NCBI RefSeq assembly: GCF_050942215.1
Contig: NZ_CP192056.1
Coordinates: 4,092,001-4,156,000 of the forward strand
Direction of reading: 5' to 3'
Length of the DNA: 64,000 bases
DNA from: Sphaerimonospora sp050942215
GTDB taxonomy: Bacteria; Actinomycetota; Actinomycetes; Streptosporangiales; Streptosporangiaceae
Shown: positions 17,606 to 25,272 of the stretch, one piece after another
Numbering within the stretch: position 1 is the stretch's first letter
Layout of the letters: each line of letters starts with the position of its first letter
Program-made: the position numbers and the translations under genes
Notes under the pieces: model-generated
Told to the model about the DNA's origin: nothing
What the model saw: only the letters and a program-made list of their open reading frames with translations
Database searches by the model: none

Positions 17606-20600
17606 GGTCTCCCATGAGGGCGGGAGAGGGCGACACCCTGAGCCGGTCGTCGAGGCGCATGACCGTCGTGCGCGGCCCGTTGTGGAGCTGGAGATGGACC
17701 TCGGTGGTGCCCGGGTGGGTGGTGAGCACCTCCTTGAGCCGGCCGACCACCGGCGGGGTGCACCGGGCGACCGGCAGGCTGACCACCAGCGGGCCGCCTG
17801 ACTCGGCCGTGAGGTCGGGGACGGTCACCTCCATCGCGATGATCTTCGCGACGTCCTCCCGCTTGTCCAGCCGGCCCTTGACGAAGACGATCGCGTCCTC
17901 GGCCAGGATCGTGGCGCACAGCTGGTAGGCCGACGGGAAGATCATCACCTCGATGGAGCCCTCCAGGTCCTCCAGTTCGGTGAGGACCCAGGTGTCGCCC
18001 TTCTTGGTGACCTTGCGCTGCAGGCCCGACAGGATGCCGCCGACCGTGACGATCTGGCCGTCCGGCCGACTCTCGTCCTGCAGGGCGGCGATCGAGCAGT
18101 CGGTGCCCGAGGCGAGGATGTGCTCCAGGCCGAGCAGCGGGTGATCCGAGACGTACAGGCCGAGCATCTCCCGTTCGAACTGCAGCAGCGTGGTCTTGTC
18201 CCACTCCCCCGCCGGGATCTGCACGTCGAAGGTCTGGTCCTCGGCGCCGTCGGCCGCGCCGAACAGCGAGTCCTGGCCGATGGCCTCGTTCTTCTTGATG
18301 TCGATGATCGCGTCGACGGCCTGCTCGTGGACCAGGACCAGGCCCTTGCGCACGTGCCCGAGCGAGTCGAACGCGCCCGCCTTGATCAGCGACTCGATGA
18401 CCCGCTTGTTGCAGACGACCGCGGGGACCTTGCGCAGGAAGTCCTTGAAGTCGCAGAACCTGCCCTTCTCCTGGCGTGCGGCGATGACGCCGTCGACCAC
18501 GTTGCCGCCGACGTTCCGTACGGCCGACAGGCCGAACCGCACGTCGGTGCCGCGCGGGGTGAAGTCGAAGTCGGAGTCGTTGACGTCCGGCGGGAGCACC
18601 TTGATGCCCATGCGGCGGCATTCGTTCAGGTAGAGGGCGCTCTTGTCCTTGTCGTCCTTGACCGACGTCAGCAGGGCCGCCATGTACTCGGCGGGGTAGT
18701 TGGCCTTGAGGTAGGCGGTCCAGTACGCGACCAGGCCGTAACCGGCGGTGTGCGCCTTGTTGAAGGCGTAGTCGGAGAACGGCAGCAGGATGTCCCACAG
18801 TGCCTTGATGGCGGCGTCGGAGAAGCCGTTCTCCTTCATGCCCTTCTCGAAGAACTCGAACTGCTTGTCCAGCTCGGCCTTCTTCTTCTTGCCCATCGCG
18901 CGGCGGAGCAGGTCGGCGCCGCCGAGCGTGTAGTTGGCCACCTTCTGCGCGATGGCCATGACCTGCTCCTGATAGACGATCAGGCCGTAGGTCGTGTTGA
19001 GGATGTCCTTGAGCGGTTCCTCCAGTTCGGGGTGGATCGGGGTGATCTCCTGCTGGCCGTTCTTGCGCAGCGCGTAGTTCGTGTGGGAGTTGGCGCCCAT
19101 CGGGCCGGGCCGGTAGAGCGCGAGGGCCGCGGAAATGTCCTCGAAGTTGTCGGGACGCATCATCCGCATGAGGGTGCGCATGCCGCCGCCGTCGAGCTGG
19201 AACACCCCCAGGGTGTCGCCCCTGGCCAGCAGTTCGTAGGCCTTGGCGTCATCGAGCGGCAGCTTCAGCAGATCGATCTCGTTCCCGGTGTTCGTCTCGA
19301 TCAGCTTCAGGCAGTCGTCGATGATCGTGAGGTTGCGCAGGCCCAGGAAGTCCATCTTCAGCAGGCCGAGCGTCTCACAGGTCGGGTAGTCGAACTGCGT
19401 GATGATCGCGCCGTCGGAGTCGCGGCGCATGATCGGGATGTGATCGGTCAGCGGCTCGGCCGACATGATCACGCCGGCGGCGTGCACGCCGGTCTGCCGG
19501 ATCAGCCCCTCCAGGCCCCTGCCGAGGTCGATCGCCGCCTTGACGTCGACGTCCTCCTCGTAGAGCTTGCGCAGCTCGCCCGCCTCGTTGTAGCGGGGAT
19601 GGTCGGTGTCGAAGATGCCCGACAGCGGGATGTCCTTGCCCATGACGGCCGGCGGGAACGCCTTCGACACGCGGTCGCCCAGCGCGTACGGGTAGCCCAG
19701 GACGCGGGCGGCGTCCTTGATGGCGGCTTTCGCCTTGATCGTGCCGAAGGTGGCGATCATGGCGACCTTGTCCGCGCCCCACTTCTCCGTGACATAGCGG
19801 ATCACGTCGGCCCGCCTGCGCTCGTCGAAGTCGATGTCGATGTCGGGCATGGACACGCGCTCGGGGTTCAGGAAGCGCTCGAAGATGAGCCCGTGCGGGA
19901 TCGGGTCGAGGTCGGTGATGCCGAGCGCGTACGCGACCAGCGACCCGGCGGCGGAACCACGGCCGGGGCCCACCCGGATGCCGTTGTTCTTGGCCCACAT
20001 GATGAAGTCGGCGACCACGAGGAAGTAGCTCGGGAAGCCCATCTGGAGGATGACGCCGATCTCGTTCTCGACCCAGTCGCGGTGCTCCTGGTCGATGCCA
20101 TCGGGGAAGCGGCGCTCCAACCCCGCCCAGACCTGCTGCCGGAAGTACGCCTCCTCACTCAGACCGTCCGGGATCGGGAAGGTCGGCATCAGGTTCTTGA
20201 ACTCGAAGAACCCGGAGGGGTCGACCTTCTCCGCGACGAGCAGCGTGTTGCGGCAGCCCTCCTGCCACAGGTCGGAGGAGTCGAGGGCCCGCATCTCGTC
20301 GGCCGACTTGAGGTAGTAGCCGGTGCCGTCGAACCGGAACCGGCCGGCGTCGCTGAGCTGCTTGCCGGTCTGGATGCACAGCAGCGCATCGTGGCCGGAG
20401 GCGTCGGACTCGTAGGTGTAGTGCGAGTCATTGGTGACCAGCGGCGGGATGTCCAGCTCCCGGCTGATCCGGATGAGCCCGTCGCGTACCCGGCGTTCGA
20501 TGTCGAGCCCGTGGTCCATGACCTCCAGGAAGTAGTTCTCCTTCCCGAAGATCTCCTGGAACTTCGCGGCCGCCTTGAGCGCCTCGTCGTACTGTCCCAG

Positions 20601-21089
20601 CCGCAGGCGCGTCTGCACCTCGCCCGATGGACAGCCGGTGGTCGCGATCAGGCCCTCGGAGTGCTCGGCGAGGAGCTCGGCGTCCATCCGGGCCCATTTG
20701 CGTACGAAGCCCTCGGTGTAGGCCCGGGAGGAGAGCTTCATCAGGTTGTGCAGACCCGCCTTGTTCCGGGCCCAGATCGTCATGTGAGTGTAGTAGCCGC
20801 CCGCCGAGACGTCGTCGCTCTTCTGGTGCGGCTCGCCCCACAGGACCGGCTTCTTGCGCAGCCGCGACTCGGGCGCCACGTAGGCCTCGATGCCGAGGAT
20901 CGGCTTCACCCCGGCGGCGGTCGCCTGCTTGTAGAAGTCGTACGCCCCGTGCATGTTGCCGTGGTCGGTGATCGCGATCGCGGGCATCCCGAGCTCGCCC
21001 ACGAGTTTGAACATCTGCTTCAACCGGGCCGCCCCGTCCAGCATCGAGTACTCGGTGTGGACGTGCAGATGAACAAACGAATCACCCAT
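17568..21089 (-). CDS. dnaE: DNA polymerase III alpha subunit DnaE
   Basis: This is the replicative polymerase catalytic subunit, 1173 residues. The N-terminal PHP domain starts DSFVHLHVHTEYSMLDGAAR and includes ITDHGNMHGAYDFY. The catalytic palm has VGPGRGSAAGSLVAYALGIT and the metal-binding aspartates in PDIDIDFDERRR. Also visible are GVFQLDGGGMRTLMR, the helix-hairpin-helix region, and an OB-fold (VTVGGILSGLQRKVTKKGDT). Length and order are typical of DnaE1. The start is ATG 21089 behind GGGGG. Fifteen in-frame upstream codons lack a ribosome site. It is followed convergently by the PBP gene with a 38-bp overlap. Confidence 0.97.
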   Translation of the reverse strand: MGDSFVHLHVHTEYSMLDGAARLKQMFKLVGELGMPAIAITDHGNMHGAYDFYKQATAAGVKPILGIEAYVAPESRLRKKPVLWGEPHQKSDDVSAGGYYTHMTIWARNKAGLHNLMKLSSRAYTEGFVRKWARMDAELLAEHSEGLIATTGCPSGEVQTRLRLGQYDEALKAAAKFQEIFGKENYFLEVMDHGLDIERRVRDGLIRISRELDIPPLVTNDSHYTYESDASGHDALLCIQTGKQLSDAGRFRFDGTGYYLKSADEMRALDSSDLWQEGCRNTLLVAEKVDPSGFFEFKNLMPTFPIPDGLSEEAYFRQQVWAGLERRFPDGIDQEHRDWVENEIGVILQMGFPSYFLVVADFIMWAKNNGIRVGPGRGSAAGSLVAYALGITDLDPIPHGLIFERFLNPERVSMPDIDIDFDERRRADVIRYVTEKWGADKVAMIATFGTIKAKAAIKDAARVLGYPYALGDRVSKAFPPAVMGKDIPLSGIFDTDHPRYNEAGELRKLYEEDVDVKAAIDLGRGLEGLIRQTGVHAAGVIMSAEPLTDHIPIMRRDSDGAIITQFDYPTCETLGLLKMDFLGLRNLTIIDDCLKLIETNTGNEIDLLKLPLDDAKAYELLARGDTLGVFQLDGGGMRTLMRMMRPDNFEDISAALALYRPGPMGANSHTNYALRKNGQQEITPIHPELEEPLKDILNTTYGLIVYQEQVMAIAQKVANYTLGGADLLRRAMGKKKKAELDKQFEFFEKGMKENGFSDAAIKALWDILLPFSDYAFNKAHTAGYGLVAYWTAYLKANYPAEYMAALLTSVKDDKDKSALYLNECRRMGIKVLPPDVNDSDFDFTPRGTDVRFGLSAVRNVGGNVVDGVIAARQEKGRFCDFKDFLRKVPAVVCNKRVIESLIKAGAFDSLGHVRKGLVLVHEQAVDAIIDIKKNEAIGQDSLFGAADGAEDQTFDVQIPAGEWDKTTLLQFEREMLGLYVSDHPLLGLEHILASGTDCSIAALQDESRPDGQIVTVGGILSGLQRKVTKKGDTWVLTELEDLEGSIEVMIFPSAYQLCATILAEDAIVFVKGRLDKREDVAKIIAMEVTVPDLTAESGGPLVVSLPVARCTPPVVGRLKEVLTTHPGTTEVHLQLHNGPRTTVMRLDDRLRVSPSPALMGDLKQLLGPACLAG

Positions 21090-21157
21090 GGGACCCCCAA
21101 CTCGCCGTGCCGCTTTCCGGGCCGCCCGGCGCATGCCGCGCGCCCGCGCGTCAGAGC

Positions 21158-22222
21158 CTACGCGGGATCCGGGGACCCGTGGGACCGGAGTCGCGCATCG
21201 CCTCGTTCCTCCTCGGCGAGACGCAGCCCGGCCTCTATCACCGCGTTCATCACCGGTGCGAGGCGATGCTCGCCCAGCCGGGGGGCACGGCGTGCCATCG
21301 CGGCGACCAGCCGGCGCTCACGCTCGGCGTCCCGTCCCCGGAAGCCGCCGACGGGCTTGAGTCGTTGTACGGTCCCGGCGAGGGCCGCCCTGCGTTCGAG
21401 GAGCGTCGCGAGCGCCGCGTCGACCCGGTCGATCGCCGCCCTGGCGTCGGCCAGGGTCGCGGGCTCCTCCGGCCGGACGAGCGGTGCCAGCACCGTGGCG
21501 GCCTCGTGCGCCGCCGCCACCACGGCGGGCGCGGCGGCCGGGACGAGCAGCAGACCGTCGGCCCCGGCCGCGACCGCCGCCGCGGCGAGCACGCCGTCGT
21601 CCCCCTCCCCGAGCGAGGAGTCTCCTCTGATCGAGGAGTGCTCTCCGATCGAGGAGCCTTCCCCGATCGAGGAGCCTTCCCCGATCGAGGAGTGTTCTCC
21701 GATCAGGGCGATGACGGGACGGCCCGATCGCTTCCGCGCCGCCCGCATCAGCGCGAGGTCGAGCGGCATTCCCTCCTGGGGCCTACGGCCACCGCTCTCG
21801 CAGAGCACCACCTGGTCGTTGCCCTCGGCGACGCAGTGGTCCGCGATGGCCAGCCACTCCTCGAGAGCGGCGCCCCTGCCGCGCTGGACGACCACCGGCA
21901 GGCCGAGCCGTGCCACCGCCCGGACCAGGGCGAAGTCCTGCATCCACGCCGCGCCGACCACGACGCCGTCGGCGTGCCGCGCGATCGGCTCCAGGTCGGC
22001 CGCCGAGAACGGCTCCACCAGCAGCGGCCCGGCCCAATCCGCACGCGCCCGGCGGATCACCTCGCCGGCCGGGGTGCCGTCACGATGACCGCGCAGGCTC
22101 AGCCAGCGGGCGTCGTGCCCGCCGATCACCGCGACGGGCAGGCCGTCCCCGATGGCCAGATCCCCCACCCGCACGACACGGCTCCGTACGGCACGGCGAT
22201 CGAGTTGGGCTGCGTTCGACAT
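21158..22222 (-). CDS. Chorismate mutase (AroQ) fused to a degenerate DAHP-synthase-like domain
   Basis: Residues about 30-250 follow the order of type I-beta DAHP synthases, but the catalytic residues are gone. QIGARNMQN is VVGAAWMQD, the KRG lysine is Q (VVVQRGRGAALEEWL), CERG is CESG, and the DPSH and EVHP metal ligands are absent. Between the last two elements lies an 18-bp tandem repeat coding IGEHSS/IGEGSS units. The C-terminus (about 265-345) is an AroQ chorismate mutase: ARAAIDRVDAALATLLERRA and RGRDAERERRLVAAM. I infer that it supplies prephenate for Phe/Tyr and that the first domain is structural or regulatory. A Phe-codon leader and terminator lie upstream, which agrees with this. 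The start is ATG 22222 behind AAGGAGGCC. Confidence 0.75.
   Translation of the reverse strand: MSNAAQLDRRAVRSRVVRVGDLAIGDGLPVAVIGGHDARWLSLRGHRDGTPAGEVIRRARADWAGPLLVEPFSAADLEPIARHADGVVVGAAWMQDFALVRAVARLGLPVVVQRGRGAALEEWLAIADHCVAEGNDQVVLCESGGRRPQEGMPLDLALMRAARKRSGRPVIALIGEHSSIGEGSSIGEGSSIGEHSSIRGDSSLGEGDDGVLAAAAVAAGADGLLLVPAAAPAVVAAAHEAATVLAPLVRPEEPATLADARAAIDRVDAALATLLERRAALAGTVQRLKPVGGFRGRDAERERRLVAAMARRAPRLGEHRLAPVMNAVIEAGLRLAEEERGDARLRSHGSPDPA
21611..21700 (-). repeat. 18-bp in-frame tandem repeat inside the DAHPS-like/CM gene
   Basis: Five consecutive 18-bp units on the plus strand begin GAGCGAGGAG, GATCGAGGAG, GATCGAGGAG, GATCGAGGAG and GATCGAGGAG, and differ in the second half (GTGCTCTCC, CCTTCCCC and similar). 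They encode hexapeptides IGEHSS, IGEGSS, IGEGSS, IGEHSS and IRGDSS. The array replaces the region where active DAHP synthases have DPSHATGRRE. Unit number is likely to vary between strains. Confidence 0.9.
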
Positions 22223-22283
22223 GTGGCCTCCTTCGCCAGGCCGGCCCCGCGAGCCGGCTGAGCTGGGTCGTTTCCCCTAAACG

Positions 22284-22325
22284 AAAAAGGCAGAGACGCA
22301 CGTCCCTGCCTTCAGCCGGCTCCGG
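22284..22325 (-). terminator. Intrinsic terminator and antiterminator arm of the Phe-type attenuator
   Basis: On the minus strand AAGGCAGGGACG (22312-22301) pairs with CGTCTCTGCCTT (22298-22287) over 12 bp, with one G-T wobble and a 2-nt loop. The transcript then runs through a U-tract (22288-22284). Immediately before it, CCGGAGCCGGCTG (22325-22313) is an exact complement of CAGCCGGCTCCGG (22373-22361) inside the leader peptide coding region. A 13-bp alternative stem therefore links translation of the leader to terminator formation. It lies 62 bp before the chorismate mutase ATG. Confidence 0.85.
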
Positions 22326-22337
22326 ATGGTCGCTAAC

Positions 22338-22397
22338 TCACGATCGCGCGACCGGCCCTCCCGGAGCCGGCTGCGTAAACGTGAAGAACTGAGCCAT
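22338..22397 (-). CDS. Phe-rich leader peptide of the chorismate mutase attenuator
   Basis: ATG 22397 opens a 19-residue ORF, MAQFFTFTQPAPGGPVARS, ending in TGA at 22340-22338. Three Phe codons lie at positions 4, 5 and 7, just before the codons (9-13) that form the 5' arm of the 13-bp stem. Stalling on scarce charged tRNA-Phe would cover that arm and change folding of the downstream terminator, which is classical amino-acid attenuation. I see only a weak purine-rich stretch (GGGTCGAAGGC) as ribosome site. Confidence 0.75.
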   Translation of the reverse strand: MAQFFTFTQPAPGGPVARS

Positions 22398-22535
22398 GCC
22401 TTCGACCCTAGCACCACGCCCCGACGTCCCAATCGATCTGTCTCATATGCCGGGATAAGGGGATCGGGTGGTCATTCGTCCGAGTTGATCCCTTTGCCAT
22501 CCGTGGGACGATTCTTGCGTCCGGGAGGGGAATAG

Positions 22536-25100
22536 ATGTCGCAAGCGGAAGGCCGGCTCGTAGGTGGCCGGTACCACCTGGTGGAGCAGATCGGCCGGGG
22601 TGGCATGGGAGTGGTGTGGCGGGCCCACGACCAGCTGCTGGACCGCGAGGTCGCGGTCAAGGAGGTCCGCTTCGACAGCGCCATGGGCGACGAGCTGAGC
22701 GACCTCAACCGCCGGACGATGCGCGAGGCCCGCGCGGCCGGCCGTCTCACCCATCCCAATGTGGTCGTCGTCCACGACGTGATCGAGGAGGACGACCGTC
22801 CGTGGATCGTCATGCAGCTCGTGCCGTCCCGCTCGCTCGGACAGGTGATCAGGGAGGACGGCCCGCTCACTCCCGAGCGCACGGCGGAGATCGGCCTGCA
22901 GGTCCTCGACGCGCTGCGTGCGGCGCACCGGCAGGGTGTGCTGCACCGCGACGTCAAGCCCGAGAACGTGCTGCTGGCCGAGGACGGCAGGGTCGTGCTG
23001 ACCGACTTCGGCATCGCCCGCATCGAGGCGGACTCCACGATGACCCGCACCGGGCTCGTCGGCACCCCGGCCTTCATCCCTCCGGAGCGGCTGCGCGGCT
23101 CGCCCGCCCAGCGCGAGTCCGATCTGTGGTCCCTGGGCGCGACGCTGTACGCCGCGGTGGAGGGCAGGCCGCCGCATGACAGGGGCATGGCGATGGCGAC
23201 CATGCACGCCGTGCTCAACGACGACCCGGCGCCGCCCAAGCGGGCCGGGCGGCTGAGCCCGGTGCTGACCGGGCTGCTCGCCAAGGAGCCCGAGGACCGG
23301 CCGGGGTACGACGAGGCCACCCGTCTGCTGCGGCAGGCCGCCCGCCCCGCCTCCCCCGCCGCGCCCCCGGGTGAGGCCGCGCGTGCCGGGGCCATGCCGT
23401 ACGGGTCGGTGGCGAAGCCTCCCCGGGCCGCCGAGGACGATCATCGCGACGCCACCGGGAAGACGCCGGGCCGGAGCCCGTCGCGCCCGATCTCCGGCGC
23501 CGCGGCGGCGGCCGGGAGCCCCCCGGGCAAGGGCGCCGCCGCCAGGCCGGCCGAACCCCTGCCGACCGAACCGCAGCAGCCCGAAGAGCGACCGGCCGAA
23601 GCGCATCGGCCCGAACCGCCGCCGGATCGGGGCGCGGTGGAAGCGGCGGATCCCGGCGAGATCACCTCGCCGATCCCCGTGGTCGGGGCCGACGGCCGCC
23701 CCAGGGCCGATGCGGGCACTGCCGAAGCCGGCGCGGCGGGCGCCGCCGACGAGGCGACCGGCGGCAAGGTCACGGACGGTGGGGCCTCCGCCGAGGCTTC
23801 CGGTGGAACTCCCGCCAAGGCCCCCGCCGAGGCCCCCGGCAGAACTCCGGGCAAGACCGCGGGCGGCGCTTCCGGCAAGGGGGCGCCGGCTCGGCGTCCC
23901 GGCGAAGCAGCGGCCGGGGCGGGCCGGTCCCACAAACCCGAGAACGGCCGGAAACCCGAGAACGGCCGGGAAACCGAGAAGGGCCAGAGGTCCGGAAAAC
24001 CCGGGAAGACCGGCGAAGGCGCGCAGGCCGGGGCGTCCTCCCCCGGCGCGAAGAAGGACCGCCCCGCCGCCGTGCCGCCCATCCCGGAGACCGGGGCGCA
24101 GGCCGCTCCGCCCCTGGCGAAGGCCGCACAGAAACCGGCCTCCATCCCGCCTGCCCCGGCTCACGACGATCCGGCGGAGGACCCGGCTGGGCACGACCCG
24201 GCCGGCACCGTGCCGGATCAGGCGTCCGCCGAGCCTGCCCCCACCACACCGGCCCCCACCACACCGGCCGCCACCGCACCGGCCGCCGGCCAGGCCGGGC
24301 AGCCCATGCCGGCCGCGGAGCCGGGCGGTCCGGCCGTTCCCACCCGGCGAGGCGTGATGTGGCAGGGCGGCGTGGACGGCCGTCCGGCCGAGCGACGGCG
24401 GGCGCCCGTCGTGAAGGCGGCGCTCGTGCTGGTCCCGGTCCTGGTGGTGATCGCGGGAGTCGCCGGCTACCTGGGGATGCGCGACGGCGAGCAGTCATCC
24501 GGCCAGACGGAGGCCGCCGTGTCGGCCCAGGCCGAGGCGCCGGTCAAGGGCAAGGAGTCGCCGGCGCCCGCCGCCTCCGAACTCGCCGTGCCGGGGGCCT
24601 CCCCCTCGGCGGAAGCGACGCCGAGCCCCTCGCCGAGCCCGACGGCCTCCCAGCCCGCCGACGTCCCGGAGGGGTGGTACCGCTACAAGGACAAGACCGG
24701 CTTCTCCCTGGCCCTTCCCGAGGGCTGGAAGGTGAGCAGCCGGCGCGACACCCGCGTGTGGTTCCGCGGCCCGGGCACGCCCGGATTCCTGCTGATCGAC
24801 CAGACCGGCAGCCCGCGGAAGGACGCCGAGAAGGACTGGCGTGACTACGAGCCGAGCGCGAAACACGGCTTCCCCGGGTACAAGCTGATCAAGATCAAGT
24901 CGGTCGACTACTGGAAGTCGGCCGCGGACTGGGAATTCACCTGGAATACGAGCGCCGGCAGGGCGCACGTGCTCAATCGTGGTTTCGTCACCGACAAGCG
25001 GCACGGTTACGCCATCTACTGGCACACGCTGGACGACCGCTGGGAGAAGGACTACCACTACTTCGAGACCTTCGCCGCCACCTTCCAACCGGCCAAATGA
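22536..25100 (+). CDS. PknB-type Ser/Thr protein kinase with long linker and extracellular domain (kinase 1)
   Basis: This 854-residue transmembrane kinase has its catalytic domain at residues about 11-265: the Gly loop QIGRGGMGVVWRAHD, VAVKEV, HRDVKPENVLLAEDG and LTDFGIARI. A roughly 350-residue Ala/Pro/Gly/Lys-rich disordered linker contains short repeats (for example NGRKPEN). A membrane span lies near 625-647 (ALVLVPVLVVIAGVAGYLGM). The C-terminal extracellular domain (about 710-850), starting WYRYKDKTGFSLALPEGWKV, recurs in the second kinase downstream. ATG 22536 is preceded by CGGGAGGGGAAT. It lies divergent from the chorismate mutase leader. Substrates are unknown; the FHA-flavoprotein downstream is a candidate partner. 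Confidence 0.9.
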   Translation: MSQAEGRLVGGRYHLVEQIGRGGMGVVWRAHDQLLDREVAVKEVRFDSAMGDELSDLNRRTMREARAAGRLTHPNVVVVHDVIEEDDRPWIVMQLVPSRSLGQVIREDGPLTPERTAEIGLQVLDALRAAHRQGVLHRDVKPENVLLAEDGRVVLTDFGIARIEADSTMTRTGLVGTPAFIPPERLRGSPAQRESDLWSLGATLYAAVEGRPPHDRGMAMATMHAVLNDDPAPPKRAGRLSPVLTGLLAKEPEDRPGYDEATRLLRQAARPASPAAPPGEAARAGAMPYGSVAKPPRAAEDDHRDATGKTPGRSPSRPISGAAAAAGSPPGKGAAARPAEPLPTEPQQPEERPAEAHRPEPPPDRGAVEAADPGEITSPIPVVGADGRPRADAGTAEAGAAGAADEATGGKVTDGGASAEASGGTPAKAPAEAPGRTPGKTAGGASGKGAPARRPGEAAAGAGRSHKPENGRKPENGRETEKGQRSGKPGKTGEGAQAGASSPGAKKDRPAAVPPIPETGAQAAPPLAKAAQKPASIPPAPAHDDPAEDPAGHDPAGTVPDQASAEPAPTTPAPTTPAATAPAAGQAGQPMPAAEPGGPAVPTRRGVMWQGGVDGRPAERRRAPVVKAALVLVPVLVVIAGVAGYLGMRDGEQSSGQTEAAVSAQAEAPVKGKESPAPAASELAVPGASPSAEATPSPSPSPTASQPADVPEGWYRYKDKTGFSLALPEGWKVSSRRDTRVWFRGPGTPGFLLIDQTGSPRKDAEKDWRDYEPSAKHGFPGYKLIKIKSVDYWKSAADWEFTWNTSAGRAHVLNRGFVTDKRHGYAIYWHTLDDRWEKDYHYFETFAATFQPAK

Positions 25101-25272
25101 CCCTCGTCCGCGGAACCGAGGGCCGGGGGCGGCAGGCGATCGCGATGCTTCGCGTACCGGACCGTTTCTGCGGCAAGTGATTTGTGCGGTTCGTGGACTG
25201 TTTCGAGACTCCTCAGGCGTGTCAGGATAGTGATCGGCATCGGTTGCCCGACGACAGAGAGGGGTCAGGACC

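Noticed and set aside
21611..21700. CRISPR-like array
   Set aside because: The 18-bp units are contiguous without spacers and stay in frame inside a coding gene.
18120..22088. Very long (1322-codon) plus-strand ORF
   Set aside because: It is antisense to dnaE and the chorismate mutase gene, which have clear motifs. It results from the high-GC codon bias of the opposite strand.
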